This document shows, piece after piece, positions 26,040 to 35,246 of a DNA stretch of 64,000 bases (within the stretch, counting starts at the first letter, position 1; every line of letters starts with the position of its first letter). Made by a program: the position numbers and the translations under genes. A model generated the notes under the pieces. It searched no databases, was not told where the DNA came from, and worked only from the letters and a program-made list of their open reading frames with translations. This DNA is from Comamonas sp. (GTDB lineage Bacteria; Pseudomonadota; Gammaproteobacteria; Burkholderiales; Burkholderiaceae_C), in the NCBI GenBank assembly GCA_031277805.1, contig JAITLR010000022.1, positions 186,001 to 250,000 on the forward strand, given 5' to 3'.

Positions 26040-27368
26040 TCAGTAACTGGCCTGAGGCAGGTCGTTCCTGGTGAATACCAGCGAGACCTTGGCCTCTTCT
26101 GGGATCGGCGGCAGGCTCTGGTTCCACTGCTGCCAGGCGGAGCGCAGCTCGGCCAGCTTCTGAGGCTCACGATCACGCAGATTGGCACGCTCGCGCGGGT
26201 CAACCGCAATGTTGAACAGGTACTCGATGCCTTCGACCTGCAGATATTTCCAGTCGCCGCGAATCAGCGCTTTCTGCTCGCGGTGCTTCATGCGCCAGGC
26301 CAGGTCGCGCCCGGGCGCCCAGGCCGGGTCCTGCATCAGCGGCAGCAGGCTGATGCCGTCCAGCGGATAGTCGGCATGGCCGTCCACACCGGCGGCGGCC
26401 AGGAAGGTGGTGGACCAGTCCATGGTCAGATTGGGCGTGTCGCAGACGGAACCTGCAGTCATGCGGGCCGGCCAGCGCGCCAGCAGGGGCACGCGGATGC
26501 CGCCTTCGAGCAGGTCCATCTTCTGGCCGACAAAAGGCCAGTTGTTGGAGAAACGCTCGCCGCCGTTGTCGCTGGTGAAGACGATGAGCGTGTTGTCGCT
26601 CATGCCTTTTTCTTCCAGCGCATCGAGCAGCCAGCCAATGCCATCGTCCATGTGGTGAATCATGCGTTGGTAGGTATCAATGGAGCCGCCATCCACATGC
26701 TTTCCCATGCCCTTGAGGCGCTCGGACTCTGCGCGGTCGTCGCGCGTCAGCCAGGGCCAGTGCGGGGCGCTGTAGTGCAGCGACAGATAGAAAGGCTGGT
26801 CGGCCGACTGGCGCTTGACGAAATCAACAGCGCGACGGCTCAGCAGATCGGTCAGATAGCCGTCTTCCTCGTGCGGCTCTTCGTTGAGCCAGAAGTCGGG
26901 GCGGCCGCGCGGATCGCAATGGGCAAAGTAGTCGGCGCCACCGGCATGAAAGCCATAGAACTCTTCATAGCCCGATTTACGTGGGCCAAAGTACGGCGGG
27001 TAGCCAAGGTGCCATTTGCCGACCAGCGCTGTGGCGTAACCGGCATCGCGCAGCAGCGATGCCACCGTGGGGTGATCGGGCGGCAGGCCCAGCACCTTGT
27101 CGCCATGCACGCTGGCAATCGGCTCCTCGGCCGCGCCGCGCAAACGGTATTGCCAGCGGCCCGTGGCCAGCGCAAAACGCGTGGGGGAGCAGACGGCAGA
27201 GTTGGCGTAGCCGCGCGTGAAGCGCAGGCCCTGAGCGGCCATGGCGTCCAGCCTTGGCGATACGTCGGTGGCGTTGTTGTGCGCGTCGCGTGCGCCGGTG
27301 CAACCCAGGTCGGCATAGCCCAGGTCATCGGCCAGGATGAAGATCAGATTGGGGCGGGAATCGGTCAT
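26040..27368 (-). CDS. Type I sulfatase (arylsulfatase family)
   Basis: A 442-residue sulfate-ester hydrolase of the alkaline phosphatase superfamily. The formylglycine motif CSPTR begins at Cys60, the residue converted by a maturase. Metal ligands are visible in the N-terminal LADDLGYADLG (Asp14, Asp15) and in FTSDNGGERFSNNW. There is no signal peptide, so it should act in the cytoplasm. I use ATG (MTDSRPN); a GTG four codons earlier is possible. It lies behind two Bug receptor genes on the same strand, which suggests that an imported sulfate ester is its substrate. No formylglycine-generating enzyme gene is in the window. Confidence 0.92.
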   Translation of the reverse strand: MTDSRPNLIFILADDLGYADLGCTGARDAHNNATDVSPRLDAMAAQGLRFTRGYANSAVCSPTRFALATGRWQYRLRGAAEEPIASVHGDKVLGLPPDHPTVASLLRDAGYATALVGKWHLGYPPYFGPRKSGYEEFYGFHAGGADYFAHCDPRGRPDFWLNEEPHEEDGYLTDLLSRRAVDFVKRQSADQPFYLSLHYSAPHWPWLTRDDRAESERLKGMGKHVDGGSIDTYQRMIHHMDDGIGWLLDALEEKGMSDNTLIVFTSDNGGERFSNNWPFVGQKMDLLEGGIRVPLLARWPARMTAGSVCDTPNLTMDWSTTFLAAAGVDGHADYPLDGISLLPLMQDPAWAPGRDLAWRMKHREQKALIRGDWKYLQVEGIEYLFNIAVDPRERANLRDREPQKLAELRSAWQQWNQSLPPIPEEAKVSLVFTRNDLPQASY

Positions 27369-27390
27369 GGAAGAAATCACGGAAAGCTAA

Positions 27391-27440
27391 AAACAGAAGC
27401 TGGTAGCGCTTATCAGCAAAGGATTTGATAGTGTTTTCTA
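27391..27440. repeat. Partial GATAGC-type repeat
   Basis: Contains GCTGGTAGCGCTTATCAG and TTTGATAG, a degenerate copy of the dispersed repeat, between the sulfatase start and the first Bug gene's stop. Confidence 0.5.
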
Positions 27441-27495
27441 CGTCAAATTAATGCTTTGCAAGCGCAGGCAGCTCCTGAAAACAAAGTGAATGTGC

Positions 27496-28488
27496 TCAAG
27501 GCTTGAAGCCAGAGCGCTGTACCACCGGTGCCCATTGAGAGCGATAGGCCTTGAGCATGGCTTCGGTCTGAGCGGCACTGCTGGTCACGGGCACCAGATT
27601 GGAGGCCGCGAACTTCTGCTGGGTGTCTGGGTCTTTCATGACCTCCTGCACCAGCTCGGACAGGCGTTGCACCGTGGCCGGTGCCATGCTCTGCGGCGCG
27701 AACAAGGTGTTCCAGCCCGTGCCGACCAGGTTCACGCCCAGCTCCTTGAGCGTGGGAATATTCGGCGCCATGGCACTGCGCTTTTCGCCTGAAGTGGCCA
27801 GCACGCGCAGCTTGCCTGCCTCGATCTGCGGGATTTGCGTGTCGAAGGTGTCCACGGCAATCGGCACCTGCCCGCCCATCAGATCGGTGAGCAGCGGGCC
27901 TGAGCCCTTGTAGCCCACGACCTCGACGGGCACCTTGGCCGCCTCGCCCAGCATCAATGCAAAGAAGTGAGGCAGGCTGCCCGTGGCGGGCACGCCGAAA
28001 TTGGCTTGTTGCGGATTGGCTTTGATCCAGGCCAGCAGGTGCGAAAGCTCCTTGACCGGCACGGCACTGGCTACGGCCAGGCCAAACTCGTAACGGTTGA
28101 CTTCACTGATCGCACGGAAGTCCTTTTCCGGGTCGTAGCCAGAGTCATGAAAGACCAGTGGCGCGACCACCATGACGGCGGGGTTGGCCAGCAGGATGGC
28201 TGGCTGGGCTGCCGGAGCGTTCTTCACATATTGAGCCGAGAGGCGGCCACCGGCACCGGGCTTGTTTTCCACAATCACGGGGCTGCCCAGCTTGAGCTGC
28301 AGCTTGTCCGCCACCAGACGTGCCACGCGGTCGGTGGCCCCGCCAGGCGGGTAGCCAACGACAATGCGCAGCGGCGTCTTGGCGGGGAACAGCGGCGCTG
28401 CGGTCTGGGCTTGCGCCAGCGGGGGCATCAGTGCGCAGGCCATCAGCGCCGCACCTAGCGCCAGCTTGCTCAATTCTCTTCGTTGCAT
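27496..28488 (-). CDS. Bug-family tripartite tricarboxylate-type solute receptor
   Basis: A 330-residue periplasmic binding protein. The signal peptide begins MQRRELSK and ends AQA, with a twin-arginine-like start. The Bug signature is seen in IVVGYPPGGATDRVARL, VIVENKPGAGG and the VEVVGYKGSGPLLTDLMGGQV block. The ATG follows AGGAGA. No TctA/TctB membrane components are near, so it would share a transporter encoded elsewhere or act as a sensor. It lies 43 bases downstream of a second Bug gene and upstream of the sulfatase. Confidence 0.93.
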   Translation of the reverse strand: MQRRELSKLALGAALMACALMPPLAQAQTAAPLFPAKTPLRIVVGYPPGGATDRVARLVADKLQLKLGSPVIVENKPGAGGRLSAQYVKNAPAAQPAILLANPAVMVVAPLVFHDSGYDPEKDFRAISEVNRYEFGLAVASAVPVKELSHLLAWIKANPQQANFGVPATGSLPHFFALMLGEAAKVPVEVVGYKGSGPLLTDLMGGQVPIAVDTFDTQIPQIEAGKLRVLATSGEKRSAMAPNIPTLKELGVNLVGTGWNTLFAPQSMAPATVQRLSELVQEVMKDPDTQQKFAASNLVPVTSSAAQTEAMLKAYRSQWAPVVQRSGFKP

Positions 28489-28532
28489 GGGAAATGTCTC
28501 CTGGTGTTGGGGGCCGCTGGTGGTTCTGCCAT

Positions 28533-29519
28533 TCAGTCTGCCTTGAGCTGAATTTTGCGGGTCAACGCCTCCCATTTTCCTGATAGCTCCCTGGCTTTTT
28601 GCTGGGCCTGCTCGGCCGTGCTGCCAACCATCTCTATGTCCACAGGCTTCACGCGATCTTGCTGTTCCGGCGAGCGGATGGCGGTTTCCATGGCCTCGAG
28701 AAAGCGCTTCTGTATATCGGCGGGTACGCCCTTGGGGGCGGCCAGGAAAAGCCAGAAAGTGCCATCGAATTCGGGGTAGCCTGACTCGGCAATCGTGGGC
28801 AACTGCGGCATCAGCGTGGAGCGCTGCTTGCCCGAGGTCGCCAGGGCCGTCACGCGACCGCTCTGGATCTGCGGCAGAACGGTGGGAGCCGCCAGAAAAC
28901 CGCAGTCCACCTGTCCGCCCATGAGGTCCTGCATGGCTGGGGCCGGGCCTTTGTAGGGGATATGCACCATCTTCACCCCGGTGGTGGAGAGCAGGGATTC
29001 CATGACCAGATGGCCTGGAGAGCCGGCTCCGCCCGTTGCATAAGTCAGCTCCCGGGTCTTGGCCGCATCGATCATGTCCTTGACGGACTTGAAGCCAAGC
29101 TTGGGGTTGCAGATCAGCGTCTGTGAAAACCTGGCCGCGGCATCAAGCACCACGATGGCGTCGCTGGAGTAGCCAGTGTTCTTGTAAATATGCTTGTTGA
29201 CAGTCAGCACCGGGTCCATGGCCCACAGCCATGTGTAGCCGTCGGCGGCCGCCCGGGCGACTTCGGCGGCTCCGATATTGCCGTTGGCTCCGGCTCGGTT
29301 TTCCACGATCACGGGCTGGCCCAGCACCTTTTGTACCGCGGCAGCCAGAGGGCGGATGGCGATGTCGGAGGGGCCGGCAGGAGGATTGGGAACGATGATA
29401 CGAATGGGCTTGAGAGGCCAGTTCTGAGTCGCATGCGCCGCTGTCAGCAGCGTGGGTGCCAGCAAAGAAGCTGCCGCCAGCATGGTCAGGGCTCTGCGGA
29501 TGATCGGACGGCGAGGCAT
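28533..29519 (-). CDS. Bug-family tripartite tricarboxylate-type solute receptor
   Basis: A 328-residue periplasmic binding protein with a signal peptide ending near AAHAT (about residue 30). Bug blocks: IRIIVPNPPAGPSDIAIRPLA, VIVENRAGANGNIGAAEVA and MVHIPYKGPAPAMQDLMGGQVD. It differs clearly from its neighbour, so the two are not a recent duplication. It is first in the run Bug-Bug-sulfatase and is divergent from a MarR regulator, whose gene starts 92 bases away. Confidence 0.94.
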   Translation of the reverse strand: MPRRPIIRRALTMLAAASLLAPTLLTAAHATQNWPLKPIRIIVPNPPAGPSDIAIRPLAAAVQKVLGQPVIVENRAGANGNIGAAEVARAAADGYTWLWAMDPVLTVNKHIYKNTGYSSDAIVVLDAAARFSQTLICNPKLGFKSVKDMIDAAKTRELTYATGGAGSPGHLVMESLLSTTGVKMVHIPYKGPAPAMQDLMGGQVDCGFLAAPTVLPQIQSGRVTALATSGKQRSTLMPQLPTIAESGYPEFDGTFWLFLAAPKGVPADIQKRFLEAMETAIRSPEQQDRVKPVDIEMVGSTAEQAQQKARELSGKWEALTRKIQLKAD

Positions 29520-29570
29520 GGTGTGTCTCCAGTCATTGTTCTGGAGGCCACTGTAAGCAGTGTCTGGATA

Positions 29571-29585
29571 ATGGATCTAATCCAT
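29571..29585. promoter_or_regulatory. Candidate MarR operator
   Basis: Perfect inverted repeat ATGGAT-CTA-ATCCAT midway between the divergent Bug and MarR genes; the size and symmetry suit a MarR dimer. Confidence 0.5.
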
Positions 29586-29611
29586 CATTCCTAGAGAAAA
29601 CCCATAGGCCC

Positions 29612-30148
29612 ATGTCCAAGGATCAGCGCCATCCATGGCGACAACCATCGAAGCTGGACGACCTGTTCCTCTATCAGCTCGCTCGCCTGATGAGTGCGGC
29701 AGGCAGCATGGTCGTGCGCCTGTGCGAAGGCGGATACGGCATCACCCGCCGCGAATGGCGCATGATCGGTCTGCTGGCGGACAAGGGACCCTTGCGGCCA
29801 TCACAGCTTGCAGAGCATGCACAGCTGGACCGTACCCGGACTTCACGCACCATCTCTGGTTTGATCGAGAAGGGTCTGCTGCGCAAGCAGAGCATTGCTG
29901 CTGACAGGCGTCAGGCGCTGGTGCAGCTCACATCGTCAGGGATCAAGCTGCATGGGCAGCTGTTTCCGCAGGTTCAGGCCATCAATCAGGAGCTGCTTGG
30001 TGATGTGAGCGATGCCGAACTGCAAATGCTCTCCACGGTGTTTGAGCGCATTGGTCAGACGGCTGCGGGCATGGAGCAGCGGGGAGATTTTCCCAAGGCC
30101 GAGCGCAGGCTCGGCCGGGGCGGCATGCCCAAGGCACCGAAAGGCTAG
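29612..30148 (+). CDS. MarR-family transcriptional regulator
   Basis: A 178-residue winged-helix regulator. The recognition region is LRPSQLAEHAQLDRTRTSRTISGLIEKGLL, with the wing SIAADRRQALVQLT. The C terminus carries an extra basic, Gly-rich tail. It is divergent from the Bug-Bug-sulfatase genes and probably represses them until a ligand, perhaps an aromatic acid or sulfate ester, binds. The inverted repeat at 29571-29585 is the likely site. Confidence 0.92.
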   Translation: MSKDQRHPWRQPSKLDDLFLYQLARLMSAAGSMVVRLCEGGYGITRREWRMIGLLADKGPLRPSQLAEHAQLDRTRTSRTISGLIEKGLLRKQSIAADRRQALVQLTSSGIKLHGQLFPQVQAINQELLGDVSDAELQMLSTVFERIGQTAAGMEQRGDFPKAERRLGRGGMPKAPKG

Positions 30149-30226
30149 GGACTGTGCTCATCCCTATTGCCTCGCGCACGGACTCCCGCATACCCTAGGC
30201 CCTCATCATGGAGCGAGGGCGCTTAT

Positions 30227-31771
30227 ATGGGACTTGCGCTGATTCAAAGCCGTGCCTTGCTGGGCCTGGATGCGCCCGGCGTCATCGTGGAAGTCCATCT
30301 GGCCAACGGCCTGCCGTCGTTTACCTTGGTAGGTCTGGCCGATGTGGAAGTCAAGGAAGCGCGTGAACGCGTGCGTGCGGCCATTGTCAATGCGGGGCTG
30401 GAGTTTCCCAATAACAAGCGCATTACCGTCAACCTCGCGCCAGCCGATCTGCCCAAGGACTCCGGACGCTTTGATTTGCCGATTGCGCTGGGCATTCTGG
30501 CGGCCAGCGGCCAGATCGATGCAAGCAAATTGGCGGATTACGAATTTGCGGGCGAGTTGTCGTTGACCGGCGCATTGCGTCCGGTGCGTGGGGCACTTGC
30601 GACGGCCCTGGCCCTGCAACGCCTGCAGCACAGCGTGCGCCTGGTGCTGCCGCCCGAAAGCGCGCAGGAGGCCGCTTTTGTACCGACCATCGAAGTCTTC
30701 AGCGCCGTGCATCTGCTCGATGTGGTGCGGCAGTTCATCGCTCATGAAGCGCCGTTGCAGCCGGATGCCGACCCGGCGACGGAAAGCGGTTGGCAGCGTG
30801 TGCAGGCCATAGCTGCACAATCGCAAAGCCATGCCCTGGATCTGCGCGAAGTGCGCGGTCAGGTACAGGCCAAGCGCGCTCTTGAAATTGCAGCTGCTGG
30901 CGCACATGGGGTCTTGATGATTGGCCCGCCAGGCTCCGGCAAATCCATGCTGGCCCAGCGCTTTGCCAGTCTGCTTCCAGCCATGAGCGACGAGGAGGCA
31001 CTGGAGGCGGCGGCCGTCGCCAGCCTCTGCGGCCGTTTTAGCGTCGCGCAATGGCGTCGGCGTCCGTTTGCATCGCCTCATCACACGGCCAGCTCGGTGG
31101 CGCTGGTCGGTGGTGGCTCGCCGCCCCGGCCCGGAGAGATTTCATACGCCCACGGCGGCGCGCTGTTTCTGGATGAGCTGCCCGAGTTTGCCCGCAGCGC
31201 ACTGGAGGCCCTGCGCGAGCCGCTGGAGACGGGGCGCATCACCATCGTCAGGGCTGCGCAGCGCGCGGAATTCCCGGCGCGCTTTCAGCTGATTGCGGCC
31301 ATGAATCCCTGCCCCTGCGGCTACTGGGGTTCGCGTGTGCGGGCCTGCCGCTGCACACCCGACCAGGTGGCGCGCTATCAGGCGCGCATCAGCGGGCCGT
31401 TGCTGGATCGCATCGACCTGCATGTTGAAGTGGCAGCCCTGCCACCGCAGGAGCTGCTGGCCGCACCCGAAGGGGAAAGCAGCGCCGCCGTGCAGCAGCG
31501 CGTGGCCCAGGCCCGTGAGCGGGCCTTGCAGCGCCAGGGTCAGCCCAACCATTTGCTGCAGGGCGCGCAGCTCGATGCCCATCTGCAGCTCGAACCCGAA
31601 GCTCTGGCCTTTGCCCACAAGGCTGCTGCCCGTCTGGGCTGGTCCGCACGCGGCACGCACCGTGCTCTGAAAGTGGCGCGCACGATTGCCGATCTGGCTG
31701 GCTCTGACTCCATCGCCCAGTCCCATGTGGCCGAGGCACTGCAATACCGCAGAGCCCTGATGCAGGCCTGA
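30227..31771 (+). CDS. comM: YifB/ComM-family Mg chelatase-like ATPase
   Basis: A 514-residue AAA+ protein. The N-terminal domain (about 1-190) has IEVHLANGLPSFTLVGLAD-like blocks (VHLANGLPSFTLVGL, NNKRITVNLAPADLPK). The Walker A IGPPGSGKS lies near residues 233-241, and FLDELPEF is the Walker B. The C-terminal part has AAMNPCPCGYWG and a finger-like cluster CPCG...CRCTP. ComM is a branch-migration helicase that helps integrate DNA during natural transformation. I start at ATG 30227 (MGLALIQSRAL); an upstream open stretch of 20 codons is not conserved in kind. It stands alone between MarR and a convergent LysR gene. Confidence 0.95.
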   Translation: MGLALIQSRALLGLDAPGVIVEVHLANGLPSFTLVGLADVEVKEARERVRAAIVNAGLEFPNNKRITVNLAPADLPKDSGRFDLPIALGILAASGQIDASKLADYEFAGELSLTGALRPVRGALATALALQRLQHSVRLVLPPESAQEAAFVPTIEVFSAVHLLDVVRQFIAHEAPLQPDADPATESGWQRVQAIAAQSQSHALDLREVRGQVQAKRALEIAAAGAHGVLMIGPPGSGKSMLAQRFASLLPAMSDEEALEAAAVASLCGRFSVAQWRRRPFASPHHTASSVALVGGGSPPRPGEISYAHGGALFLDELPEFARSALEALREPLETGRITIVRAAQRAEFPARFQLIAAMNPCPCGYWGSRVRACRCTPDQVARYQARISGPLLDRIDLHVEVAALPPQELLAAPEGESSAAVQQRVAQARERALQRQGQPNHLLQGAQLDAHLQLEPEALAFAHKAAARLGWSARGTHRALKVARTIADLAGSDSIAQSHVAEALQYRRALMQA

Positions 31772-31792
31772 AATCAGGTCGTAAAAATGCTC

Positions 31793-32722
31793 TCAGGCCG
31801 CCATGGCCAGCGGCACTGGCCGCGATTCGCGGCTTTCGGGGTCCACGCCCAGTACCTTGGCGAAGGCATGGACGGCGGGCGACCAACCCTCGACAACGCC
31901 CGTCACAAAACAGGTGTCCACCCAGGCCAGCTCACGCCCCGTCTTGCCGGGCAAGGCCATCCAGTGCACATCAAAACGCTGCTGCTGGGCCTCGACCAGC
32001 GAGCGCGACAACAGCGCATAGCCCATGCCTGCCGCCACGCAGCCCAGAATGGTGTCCAGCATGCCCAGCTCCATGATGCGCACGGCGCTGATGCCCATGG
32101 AGGCCATCAGCAGCTCTATGCGCTGGCGGTAGCTGCAGCCCTGGCGGAAAGCGAGAAACACCGAGGCACAGAAATCGTCGGCGCTCGGAAACTGCTTCAG
32201 CGGCTTGTTGCTGACCAGTACCAGCTCCTCGCGGAACACGGGCCAGGAATGCAGATCGCTTTGCGGCGCAGCGCCATTGATGAAGGCGCAGTCGATACGC
32301 CCGGCCCTCAACTCGTCCAGCTGGCTGGCGGTGGGGCTGACGGCCAGTTCCAGATCAATGCCCGGGTGCTGCTGGCGCAATCGGGCCAGCAGCGGCGGCA
32401 GGCGCAGCGCGGCCGTGGTTTCCATTGAACCTATGCGCAGCACGCCGGAGATGGGGCCCTGGGCAAACTGTGGCGATTGCAGCAAGGCCAGTGCGTGGTC
32501 GTGCGACTTCAGCATCTGCCGTGCATATTGCAGCAGTGTGTGGCCCGCGGGCGTGGGAAAGACGGGGTTGGCACGCACCAGCAATTGCGCGCCTACTTCG
32601 TCTTCCAGCTTCTTGATATGGGCCGTGACATTGGACTGCACGGTATGCAGTCGCAGGGCAGCAGTACCAAAGCTGCCACTTTCGCAGACGGCTTCAAACA
32701 TGCGCAGGGATTTGAGTTGCAT
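31793..32722 (-). CDS. LysR-family transcriptional regulator
   Basis: A 309-residue LysR protein: N-terminal helix-turn-helix (residues ~1-60, with ESGSFGTAALRLHTVQSNVTAHIKKLEDE-type spacing) and a type 2 periplasmic binding-like effector domain. The ATG follows AAGGA. It is divergent from a YbfB/YjiJ-type transporter and nitronate monooxygenase gene pair, its likely targets. The intergenic region is 108 bases long and AT-rich. Confidence 0.93.
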   Translation of the reverse strand: MQLKSLRMFEAVCESGSFGTAALRLHTVQSNVTAHIKKLEDEVGAQLLVRANPVFPTPAGHTLLQYARQMLKSHDHALALLQSPQFAQGPISGVLRIGSMETTAALRLPPLLARLRQQHPGIDLELAVSPTASQLDELRAGRIDCAFINGAAPQSDLHSWPVFREELVLVSNKPLKQFPSADDFCASVFLAFRQGCSYRQRIELLMASMGISAVRIMELGMLDTILGCVAAGMGYALLSRSLVEAQQQRFDVHWMALPGKTGRELAWVDTCFVTGVVEGWSPAVHAFAKVLGVDPESRESRPVPLAMAA

Positions 32723-32830
32723 GGCAGTCCTTGTAATCTCGAATGAAGATGCTGTTCATCATTTTGAATCATTGGACATGATTGCTGCGCTGCACGTAAT
32801 CTTGCCTCAATACCGCAATGGAAATGCCCT

Positions 32831-34045
32831 GTGATCGCGCGCAAAGAACTTCCTCTTCTGTTGACCGGCTTCATGGCCACGCTCAGTGGTGTGGGGCTGG
32901 CCCGCTTTGCCTATACGGCGCTGATGCCGCAGATGGTGCATGCCGGCTGGTTCAGTGGCGAGCAGGTCGCCTATCTGGGGGCGGCCAATCTGCTGGGTTA
33001 CCTGATCGGCGCGCTGGCCGCGGCGCCCTGGGCCGAGCGCATGGGCGCCCTGCGCGTGCTGACGATCTGCTGGGTGGCTGTGGCGCTGAGCTTTGCGGGC
33101 TGCAGCCTGCCTCTACCCATGGCCGTGTTCTTTGTCTGGCGGCTGATATCGGGCATTGCAGGGGGCGCACTCATGGTGGTGGGGCCGTCGGTGGCCATGG
33201 CGGCGGTGGTGCCGGCACGCCGTGCGGCCCTGGGGCCGCTGATGTTCTGCGGCATAGGCGTGGGCGCGCTGCTGGCTGCCACGCTGGTGCCCATGTTCGC
33301 CCGCAGCAGTCTCAGCGCCGTCTGGTGGGCCTTGACCCTGCTCAGCGCCCTGGCTGCCTGGGTGGGTTGGCGGGCGGCGCGGCAGATAGTCGTGCATGCG
33401 CCTGTGGCCATCGCGCCCAGGCCTGCTGCGATTGCAACTGCCGCACCGCGTACCACGATCTGGAGCATGGCTGTGGTGATGGTGTTTCTGGCCTATGCCT
33501 GCGATGCCTTCGGCTTTGTGCCGCACACCGTGTTCTGGGTGGACTACCTGGATCGTGAGCTGCAACTGGGCGCCGGCTACGCTTCCACGCAATGGGCGTT
33601 CTTTGGCCTGGGTGCGATTGCCGGGCCGCTGTGCGCGGCGCTGTGCGCGACGCGCTGGGGCTGGTGGGGAACGGCTACGGGCGCCTACCTGGTCAAGGCA
33701 ACGGCCATCGGCCTGCCGTTGCTGCTGACGGGCTTTGGCGCTCACGCCCTCTCTGGGTTTCTGGTGGGAGCGTTGTCGCCCGGCATGTCGGCCATCACCT
33801 CCGGCTATCTGATGCAATTGATAGGCCCCGATCAGCACAAGAAGATGTGGGGCTATGCCACGGCGGGCTTCGCACTGCTGCAGGCCACCTCCGGCTATCT
33901 GATGGCCTTCATCTATGCGAGCATGGGCAGTTACCGTCCGCTGTTCGCGCTGGGCTGCGCGGGGCTGACCTTGGGGGCCCTGCTGGTGTTCTGCAGCCGT
34001 CTGAGCCGTGTGGCGGCGAATACTCAACTTCAGGAAACAAGATGA
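32831..34045 (+). CDS. YbfB/YjiJ-family MFS transporter
   Basis: A 404-residue major facilitator with 12 predicted helices. The N-terminal [24 protein letters not shown] and the pattern [17 protein letters not shown] are typical of the YbfB/YjiJ group. The start is a GTG; no ATG in frame fits. It overlaps the nitronate monooxygenase gene by ATGA, so the transporter and enzyme are made together, and LysR is divergent. The substrate is unknown; a nitro compound or related acid would fit the neighbour. Confidence 0.88.
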   Translation: MIARKELPLLLTGFMATLSGVGLARFAYTALMPQMVHAGWFSGEQVAYLGAANLLGYLIGALAAAPWAERMGALRVLTICWVAVALSFAGCSLPLPMAVFFVWRLISGIAGGALMVVGPSVAMAAVVPARRAALGPLMFCGIGVGALLAATLVPMFARSSLSAVWWALTLLSALAAWVGWRAARQIVVHAPVAIAPRPAAIATAAPRTTIWSMAVVMVFLAYACDAFGFVPHTVFWVDYLDRELQLGAGYASTQWAFFGLGAIAGPLCAALCATRWGWWGTATGAYLVKATAIGLPLLLTGFGAHALSGFLVGALSPGMSAITSGYLMQLIGPDQHKKMWGYATAGFALLQATSGYLMAFIYASMGSYRPLFALGCAGLTLGALLVFCSRLSRVAANTQLQETR

Positions 34046-35106
34046 CTTCTCTGCCCTCATGGATGGCCAGTCTGGGCCTGTTGTCTCCGATCATTCAAGC
34101 GCCCATGGCGGGCACCTCAACGCCGCAACTGGCCGCAGCCGTCAGCAACGCGGGCGCTCTGGGGTCGGTGGGGATAGGTGCCTACGGCGTGGATCAGGCA
34201 CGCCAGCATATCGAGCAAACCCAGGCACTGACGGACCGTCCGTTCAATGTCAATCTGTTCTGCCATCAGACCGCCTCGGCCGATACAGAGCGTGAAGCGC
34301 AGTGGCTTCAGTATCTGGCGCCGGAGTTTGCTCGCTTTGGCGCTCAGGCCCCGTCGGGCCTGCGCTGCATTTATGAATCCGCCGTGAGCAATGCGCCGTT
34401 GCAAGCCATGCTGCTGGAACTGCGCCCGGCCGTGGTGAGTTTTCATTTCGGCCTGCCCGAGCAAAGCTTTATCGACGCGCTGCGCTCTGCGGGCATTACC
34501 ACGCTGGCCTGCGCCACCAACCTCGATGAAGCCCGTCAGATCGAGCAGGTCGGCGTGGATGTGATCGTGGCCCAGGGTATGGAGGCAGGTGGTCATCGTG
34601 GTGCTTTTATGCCCGAGCAGGACAGGTTGATGGGCCTGTTCTCACTGGTGCAGTTGCTGGCGCGCGAATGCAGCCTGCCCGTGGTGGCGGCGGGCGGCAT
34701 CATGGACGGTGCCGGCATTGCTGCGGCGCTGCAGCTGGGTGCCTGTGCCGTGCAAATGGGCACGGCCTTCATTCTCTGTCCGGAGTCGGCTGCCAGTGCC
34801 GCCTACCGGGCTGAGCTGCAAAGCGCCCAGGCCCAGCACACGGCCATCACGGCGGCGATTTCGGGCCGACCCGCACGCGGCATGTTCAACCGTCTGCACC
34901 AACTGGGGCGCGACTACGCAGGCCAGCTGCCTGCCTACCCCATGGTCTATGACGCGGGCAAGGCACTGCACCAGGCGGCAGCGGCCCAGGACAGCAGCGA
35001 CTATGCAGCGCACTGGGCAGGCCAGGGTGCACCGCTGGCGCGGGCCATGTCCGCAGCGCAACTGGTGCAGGTTTTGGTGCAGGAGTTGAAAGAATATGAA
35101 AATTGA
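34042..35106 (+). CDS. Nitronate monooxygenase family flavoprotein
   Basis: FMN-dependent enzyme of 354 residues in the nitronate monooxygenase/2-nitropropane dioxygenase family. FMN-binding blocks are [45 protein letters not shown] (the conserved His is His185) and [21 protein letters not shown]. It may detoxify propionate 3-nitronate or similar metabolites in the cytoplasm. The start overlaps the stop of the MFS gene (ATGA). The TGA stop codon falls inside a GATAGC-type repeat. Confidence 0.92.
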   Translation: MTSLPSWMASLGLLSPIIQAPMAGTSTPQLAAAVSNAGALGSVGIGAYGVDQARQHIEQTQALTDRPFNVNLFCHQTASADTEREAQWLQYLAPEFARFGAQAPSGLRCIYESAVSNAPLQAMLLELRPAVVSFHFGLPEQSFIDALRSAGITTLACATNLDEARQIEQVGVDVIVAQGMEAGGHRGAFMPEQDRLMGLFSLVQLLARECSLPVVAAGGIMDGAGIAAALQLGACAVQMGTAFILCPESAASAAYRAELQSAQAQHTAITAAISGRPARGMFNRLHQLGRDYAGQLPAYPMVYDAGKALHQAAAAQDSSDYAAHWAGQGAPLARAMSAAQLVQVLVQELKEYEN

Positions 35107-35130
35107 TAGCTGTTGACGCTTGATAGTATT
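35101..35130. repeat. GATAGC-type repeat, half copy
   Basis: AATTGATAGCTGTTGACGCT followed by TGATAG. The repeat supplies the stop codon of the nitronate monooxygenase gene. Confidence 0.6.
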
Positions 35131-35213
35131 GGGGTGAGTCCGGTTTCATAGAAATACCGTTGACGCCATCTCTAGTCCTTATAGAGGTAGTCGGCCGCCA
35201 GAATTTGTTCCAA

Positions 35214-35228
35214 ATTGATCCGATCAAT
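35214..35228. promoter_or_regulatory. Candidate operator before the SDR gene
   Basis: Perfect inverted repeat ATTGAT-CCG-ATCAAT 18 bases upstream of the SDR start codon, placed where a repressor would block transcription or initiation. Confidence 0.35.
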
Positions 35229-35246
35229 CACAAGACGGAGACTGGA

